From assembly GCF_004349055.1 (NCBI RefSeq), contig NZ_SMKX01000019.1:1-64000 (forward strand): a stretch of DNA of 64,000 nucleotides, in the 5' to 3' direction. Origin of the DNA: Kribbella antibiotica (lineage in GTDB: Bacteria > Actinomycetota > Actinomycetes > Propionibacteriales > Kribbellaceae). A program made the translations under genes and the position numbers. Positions 24,781 to 31,433 of the stretch are shown here, one piece after another; position 1 is the stretch's first letter; each line of letters begins with the position of its first letter. The notes beneath the pieces were generated by a model. That model saw only the letters and a program-made list of their open reading frames with translations. It did not search any database and had not been told where the DNA came from.

Positions 24781-24810
24781 CGAACTTGTTCGTTACGAAC
24801 ATGTTCGTTA
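24781..24810. promoter_or_regulatory. Tandem 15-bp operator (CGAACWTGTTCGTTA x2)
   Basis: CGAACTTGTTCGTTA is followed immediately by CGAACATGTTCGTTA, each with the inverted repeat GAAC-NN-GTTC. It sits 11 nt upstream of the monooxygenase start and is the likely site of the TetR encoded at 26549. Confidence 0.7.
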
Positions 24811-24820
24811 TGGTCGAGAC

Positions 24821-25960
24821 ATGACAACACATCACCCCATCGCGATCATCGGTGCGGGGCTCGGCGGGCTGACGGCCGCGCGGGTTCTGCAGGTCAACGG
24901 AATCGAAGCGGCGCTGTTCGAGCTGGAGTCCTCTGCGGAGACTCGGGTCCAGGGCGGCATGCTCGACATCCACGAGGAGAACGGGCAGCAGGCCCTGCGG
25001 GCAGCCGGTCTGTACGACGAGTTCCGCGCGATCATCCACGAGGGCGGCGAGGCGATGCGCCTGGTCGGCCCGGACGGGACTGTCGTTGTGTCGGAGGAGG
25101 ATGACGGCAACGGCGGCCGGCCCGAGGTTGATCGTGGCGATCTGCGCAAGCTGTTGCTGGGCTCGCTCTCCGACGGCTCGATCCACTGGGGCAAGAAGGT
25201 CACCGGTGCGCGCCCGCTCGACGGCGGGCGTCATGAGGTGACGTTTGCCGACGGATCTGTCATCACCACCGATCTGCTGATCGGAGCCGACGGCGCCTGG
25301 TCGCGCATCCGTCCGCTGCTCTCGGACGCCAAGCCTGCCTACACCGGGATCTCGTTCGTCGAGTCCGATCTGATGGACGCCGACGCCGGCCACCCGCGCA
25401 GTTCTGCGGTCATCGGCCACGGGTTCTTCATCTGCCTGGGTGATGAGCGTGGTTTTCTGGCGCACCGCGAGACCGACGGCAGCCTGCATATCTACACCGC
25501 GCTGAAGGTGGACGAGGGGTGGCTCGACACCATCGACTTCACCGACCCGGCGGCCGCCAAAGCGGCGGTGCTGGAGTACTTCGACGGCTGGGACGAGGGC
25601 CTGCGTGGGCTAGTCGCAGACGCTGACGGTCCGCTGGTGCCGCGACGCATCCATTCGCTACCGGTAGGGCATCGTTGGGAACGGACTCCCGGTGTGACTC
25701 TGCTGGGCGACGCGGCCCACTTGATGTCGCCGTTCGCCGGTGAAGGCGCCAACCTGGCGATGTTCGACGGAGCTGAGCTCGGTCAAGCGATCGCTGCACA
25801 TCCGGGTGACCTCGAGGCCGGCCTGGCCGCCTACGAGGATGCGCTGTTCCCACGCAGCGAGGCCAGCGCCGCGGACTCCGCCGAGAGCCTGCAGACCATG
25901 TTTGCTGCGGATGGACTGGACCGGATGACCGAGTTCTTCGCTGCGGTGAACCACGCATGA
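24821..25960 (+). CDS. FAD-dependent monooxygenase, TetX-like
   Basis: This 379-residue group A flavoprotein has the FAD-binding GAGLGGLTAARVLQ near the N-terminus, the DG motif LLIGADGAWSRIR, and LLGDAAHLMSPFAGEGANLA for FAD ribityl contacts. The layout and GGMLDIHEENGQQAL segment are like TetX/aromatic hydroxylases. ATG 24821 is preferred; the upstream frame runs into the operator. It overlaps the FMN reductase gene by ATGA and is followed by a TetR gene, so the trio is one regulated unit. Substrate is unknown; a polyketide, tetracycline-like or aromatic compound is plausible. Confidence 0.88.
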   Translation: MTTHHPIAIIGAGLGGLTAARVLQVNGIEAALFELESSAETRVQGGMLDIHEENGQQALRAAGLYDEFRAIIHEGGEAMRLVGPDGTVVVSEEDDGNGGRPEVDRGDLRKLLLGSLSDGSIHWGKKVTGARPLDGGRHEVTFADGSVITTDLLIGADGAWSRIRPLLSDAKPAYTGISFVESDLMDADAGHPRSSAVIGHGFFICLGDERGFLAHRETDGSLHIYTALKVDEGWLDTIDFTDPAAAKAAVLEYFDGWDEGLRGLVADADGPLVPRRIHSLPVGHRWERTPGVTLLGDAAHLMSPFAGEGANLAMFDGAELGQAIAAHPGDLEAGLAAYEDALFPRSEASAADSAESLQTMFAADGLDRMTEFFAAVNHA

Positions 25961-26538
25961 GGATCGCAGTGATCCTCGCCAGTACTCGCGCTGGCCGGGC
26001 CGGCGCTGCTGTCGCCGACTGGGTCGTGGCACAGGCCCAAGGCCGACCGGATGCCGAGTACACGCTGATCGACTTGGCTGTCGTGAACCTGCCCCAGATC
26101 GACGAGCCGATTCCACCGGCCGCAGGACGCTACAGCGAGCTCCACACCCAGCAGTGGGCGGAGACCATCGCCGGCTTCGACGGCTACGTCATCGTCACCC
26201 CGGAGTACAACCGCTCCTTCCCGGGCGCCCTCAAGAACGCACTCGATCGCGTCTACGCGGAGTGGAATAACAAGGCCGCCGGCATCGTCTCCTACGGCGT
26301 GGATGGCGGCGTACGGGCGGCCGAGGCGCTGCGTCCTGTGCTCGGGGCGCTTCAGCTCGCCGATATTCAGACGGAGGTCACGCTGAATCTTCGCTCCGAC
26401 TTCGAGCAGTTCGGTGCCAGATTCACGCCATCCGACCATCAGGCCACAGTGCTCGGTGGGTTTCTCGACCAGCTCGAGTCCTGGAGCCGTGCGATGGCTT
26501 CGGTGCGCAAGGTCCCGGTCGCCGGGCCAGTGCAGTAA
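25957..26538 (+). CDS. NAD(P)H-dependent FMN reductase
   Basis: This 193-residue flavodoxin-fold protein has the phosphate-binding loop STRAGRAGAAVADWV and the FMN-contacting TPEYNRSFPGALKNALD signature. It overlaps the monooxygenase by 4 bp (ATGA), so the two are translated together. It may supply reduced flavin or act as a quinone reductase. Confidence 0.92.
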   Translation: MRIAVILASTRAGRAGAAVADWVVAQAQGRPDAEYTLIDLAVVNLPQIDEPIPPAAGRYSELHTQQWAETIAGFDGYVIVTPEYNRSFPGALKNALDRVYAEWNNKAAGIVSYGVDGGVRAAEALRPVLGALQLADIQTEVTLNLRSDFEQFGARFTPSDHQATVLGGFLDQLESWSRAMASVRKVPVAGPVQ

Positions 26539-26548
26539 TTTTGACCCC

Positions 26549-27211
26549 ATGCCTGCGCTGAGCCGGCGGGAGCGTCCCGCCAAACCTGCATTGACCCGTG
26601 AGGGCATCGTTGACGCGGCGGTGCGGTTGATGGAGAGCGAAGGTCTGCAGCGCGTCACCATGCGCCGGCTCGCACAGGAGCTCGACACCGGCGCCGCCTC
26701 GCTCTACGTGTACGTCGCCAACGCCTACGAACTGCACGCGGCAATCCTGGACCGGCTGCTGGCACGGGTCGATCTGGCGCCGGCCCCCGACTGGCGCGAG
26801 GGCTTGCATCGCGTTCTCCGCAGCTATGCAGACCTGCTGTTCGCACATCCCAGCTTGGCGCGCTCCGCGCTCAGCCTGCGCCCCAACGGGCCCAACTACC
26901 TGGCACTGGTCGATACCTTGCTCGGGTTGCTGGCGGCTGGTCGAGTACCAGCTGTGCAAGCGGCCTGGGGTGTGGACTACCTGCTCCAGACAGCTACTGC
27001 CACAGCCGCCGAACACGCCGTCGACACCAAGCGGGACGCCGAAGCCGAGTGGCAACAACTCAGCGACACCCTCGCCAGCGCATCAGCCGACGACTACCCG
27101 CACCTTCACCAACGAGCAGCCGACCTGGTCTCCGGTACGCCGTCGGAGCGCAGCTACTGGGCAGTCGACATGCTCATCAACGGGATCATCGCCACCCCTA
27201 CGCCCCACTAG
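26549..27211 (+). CDS. TetR-family regulator
   Basis: This 220-residue repressor has a typical HTH (LTREGIVDAAVRLMESEGLQ, TGAASLYVYVANAYEL) and a TetR_C-type ligand domain. TAATTT (26536-26541) lies 7 nt before the ATG with no Shine-Dalgarno, hinting at its own leaderless promoter in addition to read-through from the reductase gene. It probably binds the tandem operator at 24781-24810. Its 3' end overlaps a convergent hydrolase by 14 bp. Confidence 0.88.
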   Translation: MPALSRRERPAKPALTREGIVDAAVRLMESEGLQRVTMRRLAQELDTGAASLYVYVANAYELHAAILDRLLARVDLAPAPDWREGLHRVLRSYADLLFAHPSLARSALSLRPNGPNYLALVDTLLGLLAAGRVPAVQAAWGVDYLLQTATATAAEHAVDTKRDAEAEWQQLSDTLASASADDYPHLHQRAADLVSGTPSERSYWAVDMLINGIIATPTPH

Positions 27212-28031
27212 CCAGTTCGACGATTGCATCGGCGTACTGGCTCAAGAGCTGCGGTGCCAGGTCGTGTCCCATGCCAGGGATGAGTAGCAGGCGGGCGCCT
27301 GGGATGGTCCCGGCGGTGTCGCGCCCGGCGGCTACCGGGATGAGTGGGTCGGCTTCGCCGTGAATGACCAGAGTGGGGACAGCGACGGCTCTGAGGCCGG
27401 TACGGCGATCTGTGGCCGCGAAGGTGGCCGTCTGATGGCGGACTGCTCCGGCTGGGTCGTAGGAGCGGTTGAAGTCGCTGGCGAACTGGGCGCGTAGTTC
27501 CTGCGCATCGGTGGGGTAGTCGGGGGACTGGGTGAGCTGCGCATTGGCGACTTGGTGGTCGAGGAAGGCGTCCAGATCCTCCTGCGGGTCGGGTGCCGGA
27601 GCCATCAGTCGCTGGATCAGCTCGGGGGAGGGGCCGGGCAGCTCCGGGTTGCCGCTGCTCGACATGATCGAGGTCAGCGTGCGGACGTGATCCGGGTGGT
27701 TGATCGCGATGAGTTGCGCGACCATGCCACCCATCGAACCGCCGACGATGTGCGCGGCGCCGATCCCCAGCGCATCCAGTAGCCCGGCCGCATCGGCCGC
27801 CATGTCGTCAAGCGCGTAGCCCGCATCCCCCTCGACCCGATCGGACAGTCCGACGTCGCGAGCGTCGTACCGGATGACTCGCAAGCCTTTGTCCACGAGC
27901 AGTTCGACAAGGCTCAACGGCCAGAGCGTGAGCTGCCCGCCGGTACCCATGATGAGGAGCACCGCCTCGCCGTCCTTGGGCCCGTAGATCTCGTACTCCA
28001 GTCGCAAACCGCTCGCAATCGTGATGTCCAT
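27198..28031 (-). CDS. Alpha/beta hydrolase
   Basis: This 277-residue protein has the nucleophile elbow GGSMGGM, acid residue in HGEADPLIP and His in GMGHDLAP, forming a complete catalytic triad; the YDARDVGLSD segment is typical of bacterial esterase/haloperoxidase-like hydrolases. ATG 28031 marks the family-like N-terminus (MDITIASGLRLEYE); longer upstream readings are antisense to IMPDH. It is divergent from a MerR gene, whose operator lies in the 51-bp gap. Confidence 0.88.
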   Translation of the reverse strand: MDITIASGLRLEYEIYGPKDGEAVLLIMGTGGQLTLWPLSLVELLVDKGLRVIRYDARDVGLSDRVEGDAGYALDDMAADAAGLLDALGIGAAHIVGGSMGGMVAQLIAINHPDHVRTLTSIMSSSGNPELPGPSPELIQRLMAPAPDPQEDLDAFLDHQVANAQLTQSPDYPTDAQELRAQFASDFNRSYDPAGAVRHQTATFAATDRRTGLRAVAVPTLVIHGEADPLIPVAAGRDTAGTIPGARLLLIPGMGHDLAPQLLSQYADAIVELASGA

Positions 28032-28048
28032 GCGAGCTACGCTATTTC

Positions 28049-28064
28049 TTGACGTTGACGTCAA
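28049..28064. promoter_or_regulatory. MerR-type operator
   Basis: TTGACGT-TG-ACGTCAA is a perfect 7-bp inverted repeat with a 2-nt spacer. It lies 19 nt upstream of the MerR start and 18 nt upstream of the divergent hydrolase start. Confidence 0.65.
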
Positions 28065-28082
28065 AGGCAAGGAGAAGTCGCG

Positions 28083-28466
28083 ATGCGTATCGGTGAGCTG
28101 GCCCACAAGTCCGGCGTCAGCACGCGTGCCCTCCGCTACTACGAAGAGCAGGGCTTGCTGGAGTCCGACCGCACCTTCAGCGGCCAGCGCGTCTACCCCG
28201 AGTCGGCCATAGACCGCGTGCTCCTCATCCAGCAGCTCTACACCGCCGGCCTCAGCAGCCGCCTCATCAAACCCCTGCTCCCCAGCATCGACGCCCAAGA
28301 CATCGGCCCCGAACTCATGCAGTGCCTGATCTCCGAGCGCGCCAACATCGCCCGCCGAACCGCCGACCTCCAAGAAGCCGGCCGCCGCCTCGACTTCCTG
28401 ATCGACCTCTCCCAGAACCCCGACGCTCACCGCTGTCCCGCCAGCCTCGCTGAACGGCCCGCCTGA
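28083..28466 (+). CDS. MerR-family regulator
   Basis: This 127-residue regulator has a winged-HTH N-terminus (MRIGELAHKSGVSTRALRYY, EEQGLLESDRTFSGQRVYPE) and a dimerisation helix. The C-terminal effector part is short with a single Cys (HRCPASL), unlike metal-sensing members. AAGGAGAAGTCG precedes the ATG. It is divergent from the alpha/beta hydrolase and likely controls it. Confidence 0.92.
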   Translation: MRIGELAHKSGVSTRALRYYEEQGLLESDRTFSGQRVYPESAIDRVLLIQQLYTAGLSSRLIKPLLPSIDAQDIGPELMQCLISERANIARRTADLQEAGRRLDFLIDLSQNPDAHRCPASLAERPA

Positions 28467-28487
28467 CCTCGTTGGTAGCGTTCCGAA

Positions 28488-29981
28488 ATGGCGCAGATCA
28501 TCACTGAGGTATCGCGGACATTCAACGAGTTCCTGCTGTTGCCGAACCGGACCCGGACCGACACTTCGGCTACGACAGTGGAGCTGAGGACGCCGTTGGT
28601 GCGGCACGTCGTGGGCGAGGTGCCGGCGATCGAGCTGCAGTCGCCGTTCACCTCGGCGATCATGCAGGCGGTCAGTACGCCCGAGCTGGCGATCGCGCTT
28701 GCGCGCAACGGTGGTCTCAGCTTCCTGCACCACAACCAGTCGATCGCGGACCAGGCTGCAGCGGTCCGTGAGGTCAAGAACTTCAAGGCCGGTTTCGTCA
28801 CTAGCGACACCAACGTGCGTCCCGACGACAGTCTGGGTGTCCTGGTCGACGTCATGCGTCACACAGGTCACAGCACCGCCGCAGTGACCCACGACGGATC
28901 GCCCAACGGCAGTTTGCTCGGCCTGGTGACCTCCAGGGACTTCCACCCCCAGCGCCATGACCTGGACGGACCGGTCAGTGGGCGGATGACCGCTATCGCG
29001 GACCTGACCCATGCGGGGCCTGACGTCACGCTCTCCGAGGCCAACGCACAGCTCTGGGACGAACGGCTCGATTGCCTTCCGGTGCTGGACGCCGACGGTC
29101 GCCTGCAGCATCTGGTGTTCCGTTCCGACTACACGGACAACAAGCGCTTCCCGAACCAGCTCGTTGACGCGGCCAAGCGGCTGCGCGTGGGTGCGGGCAT
29201 CAACACCCACGACTATCAAGAGCGCGTCCCGGCTCTGCTGGAAGCAGGTGCGGACGTGCTGTGCTTCGATTCGTCCGACGGCTACAGCGACTGGCAGGCG
29301 CAGGCGGTGACCTGGGTGAAGAAGCACTACCCCGAGATCCCGGTCGGCGGCGGCAACGTGGTCGACGGCGAAGCGTTCACCTTTCTTGCCGAGGCCGGTG
29401 CAGACTTCGTTAAGGTCGGCGTCGGCGGTGGTTCCATCTGCATCACCCGGGACCAGAAGGGCATCGGCCGCGGCCAGGCCAGCGCCGTACTGGATGTCGC
29501 AGCAGCCCGGGATGCCTTCCGTGAACGCACCGGCGAGTACGTGCCGATCTGCTCCGATGGCGGGCTGGTGCACGACTACCACGTCGCCCTGGCGCTGGCG
29601 ATGGGCGCCGACTTCGTCATGATGGGCCGCTACTTCGCTCGCTTCGACCAGGCCGCCGGCGCGAAATTCCCGACCCGTGACGGCTTCGTCAAGGAGTACT
29701 GGGGAGAGGGCTCGAACCGGGCCCGCAACTGGCAGCGCTACGGCCAAGGCGGCCAGGGACTGATCTTCGAGGAAGGCGTGGACGGCTACGTCCCCTACGC
29801 CGGAGACCTCAACGAAGGACTCGCGCTGACGATCGCGAAACTCAGGACCACGATGGTCTCCTGTGGCTCCAGGACCCTGCCGGAGTTCCAGTCGACGGCA
29901 CGGCTGACCCTCGTCTCGGACCAGAGCTTCCAAGAGAGCCACGCGACCGTCACGCTACGAGACACCCCGCCAACGGCCTGA
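28488..29981 (+). CDS. guaB: IMP dehydrogenase, Tritrichomonas foetus-like type
   Basis: This 497-residue TIM-barrel enzyme converts IMP to XMP with NAD. Catalytic Cys is C318 in GGGSICITRDQKGIGRGQA, the flap dyad lies in RARNWQRYGQGG, and a CBS pair is inserted at about 95-215 (LLGLVTSRDF, LPVLDADGRL). Residue numbering and long stretches (YWGEGSNRARNWQRY, GADVLCFDSSDGYSDWQ, FEEGVDGYVPYAG) match the protozoan T. foetus enzyme closely, unlike the standard bacterial GuaB. TAGCGT lies 6 nt upstream of the ATG without a Shine-Dalgarno, so the mRNA is probably leaderless. No gua or pur genes adjoin it. Confidence 0.93.
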   Translation: MAQIITEVSRTFNEFLLLPNRTRTDTSATTVELRTPLVRHVVGEVPAIELQSPFTSAIMQAVSTPELAIALARNGGLSFLHHNQSIADQAAAVREVKNFKAGFVTSDTNVRPDDSLGVLVDVMRHTGHSTAAVTHDGSPNGSLLGLVTSRDFHPQRHDLDGPVSGRMTAIADLTHAGPDVTLSEANAQLWDERLDCLPVLDADGRLQHLVFRSDYTDNKRFPNQLVDAAKRLRVGAGINTHDYQERVPALLEAGADVLCFDSSDGYSDWQAQAVTWVKKHYPEIPVGGGNVVDGEAFTFLAEAGADFVKVGVGGGSICITRDQKGIGRGQASAVLDVAAARDAFRERTGEYVPICSDGGLVHDYHVALALAMGADFVMMGRYFARFDQAAGAKFPTRDGFVKEYWGEGSNRARNWQRYGQGGQGLIFEEGVDGYVPYAGDLNEGLALTIAKLRTTMVSCGSRTLPEFQSTARLTLVSDQSFQESHATVTLRDTPPTA

Positions 29982-30003
29982 CGGCCACTGCGGTTTCTGT
30001 CGG

Positions 30004-30579
30004 TCAGGCTGGTAGTGGCTCGCGGGCGCTCGACCAGAGCCAGAGCGCCAGCCAGCCGATTGCGACGGCGAGTAGTAGGAGGCCTGCTTGTAGGGCGGCC
30101 TCCGGTACGGCGGCGCGAAGCGAGACCGGTATGGCGCCGACGGCGTAGAGGATCAGGGCCGGTCGAGGCGGGCCCTCGCGGTGCCACAAAGAGGCCGCGA
30201 ACATCGCCGTACTGATCAGGAACAGGATCGAGCTCACTGTCAGTGCCACGCCTAATGGGCCTGCGCGCAAGGACGTGACGGTGGCGCCGTCTACGCGGGG
30301 GAAGACCAGGTTGAGGACGAACTCGACCCCGACGAGCAACGTAATTGCGGTGAAGTTGAGCCCGAAGGCCACGACGCCGAAGATGCTGCCGCGCCGCCCG
30401 GTCCGCGCGAACAGCGCGGCCACGAGTCCGAGCGCCAGCACCTGGGCGAGCGGCGCGACCAGTTGCGTGGCGGCGCTGGTGGGAATCAGCTCTGCTCGCT
30501 TGGCCGTGTTGACGAGCAGGACCAGGCCACTCGCCAGTCCTGCCACGGCAGCGGCTCGATACACGTTCGGCAATGTCAT
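30004..30579 (-). CDS. Integral membrane protein, unknown function
   Basis: This 191-residue protein has about six hydrophobic helices and few charged residues, ending WLALWLWSSAREPLPA; it has a DUF4386-like appearance but that is not certain. ATG 30579 has GGAGG at 6 nt, preferred over upstream frame extensions. It is divergent from a TetR gene with tandem operators between them and is presumably TetR-controlled. Confidence 0.8.
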   Translation of the reverse strand: MTLPNVYRAAAVAGLASGLVLLVNTAKRAELIPTSAATQLVAPLAQVLALGLVAALFARTGRRGSIFGVVAFGLNFTAITLLVGVEFVLNLVFPRVDGATVTSLRAGPLGVALTVSSILFLISTAMFAASLWHREGPPRPALILYAVGAIPVSLRAAVPEAALQAGLLLLAVAIGWLALWLWSSAREPLPA

Positions 30580-30595
30580 CACACGCCTCCAGATC

Positions 30596-30627
30596 GATAA
30601 CACTCGTTATTGGATAACGCTTGTTAT
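30596..30627. promoter_or_regulatory. Tandem TetR operators
   Basis: Two 15-bp units, GATAACACTCGTTAT (30596-30610) and GATAACGCTTGTTAT (30613-30627), each form ATAAC-N5-GTTAT inverted repeats. They sit between the divergent membrane-protein and TetR genes. Confidence 0.7.
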
Positions 30628-30692
30628 GGTGAAGGCAGCGGTCGTCGACCACAAGGGCCGTGACCCACCTGTGTCCTCCGGAGTGGAATCAG

Positions 30693-31211
30693 ATGGCGCG
30701 TCGTAGTGATCAACCCGACATCCGCGAACGCCTGCTGTCCGGCGCCGCCGAAGTCCTCGCCACGGACGGCGTCGAGGGCCTGACAGTCCGCCGCGTGGTC
30801 GAGGCGGCCGGACGATCGACGATGTGCGTCTACACGAAATTCGGCAGCAGAGGCGGCCTGATGAGCGCCGTCTACGAACAAGCCGCCACCAGCCTGTACG
30901 GCGTCCTCGACCGCGCGCGCCCAGCCGACGGAAGCGCGGTCCTCGGCCTGGCATCGGCGTACCGGCGCTTCGCCCTGGCCAACCCCGGCGCCTACGCCCT
31001 GCTCTTCGACCATTCGCTCTCGGCCCTCGACATCGACGAGACCCTCCGCGCCGACGCCATCACCCGCACCGCGACCTACTTCGACCCAGCCGGCGAAGCC
31101 GAGCCTCTCCGGCTTTGGGCAACCATGCATGGCCTGCTGACACTCGAACGGTCCTTACCCAGCCCGCCAACCGGCGCTTGGAAGGACTTCTACCTGCGCG
31201 GCCTCACCTGA
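30693..31211 (+). CDS. TetR-family regulator
   Basis: This 172-residue repressor has HTH residues about 10-55 (IRERLLSGAAEVLATDGVEG, GRSTMCVYTKFGSRGGLM) and a WHG-type C-terminal domain. CGGAG at about 9 nt supports ATG 30693 over GTG 30660, which would overlap the promoter. It likely autoregulates through the tandem operators at 30596-30627. Confidence 0.9.
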   Translation: MARRSDQPDIRERLLSGAAEVLATDGVEGLTVRRVVEAAGRSTMCVYTKFGSRGGLMSAVYEQAATSLYGVLDRARPADGSAVLGLASAYRRFALANPGAYALLFDHSLSALDIDETLRADAITRTATYFDPAGEAEPLRLWATMHGLLTLERSLPSPPTGAWKDFYLRGLT

Positions 31212-31433
31212 CGGACGCGACGCCATGGTCAATCCCAGGACTCTGTCACTGGCCTTCTGCTCGATCTCACAATCCACCTCCGGTCGCTACGGCTTCGGGC
31301 AGTGGGCTGTGCGTCCGGCGCCGTGGCCTACACGATGGCGGGGCGATCGTGCGAATTCCTTGCAGGTTTCTGCACTACGCTGCTCACGACCTGTCATCGT
31401 GTCGTTGTCGAGCGTTGCGTCAGGGGGCTGGGT

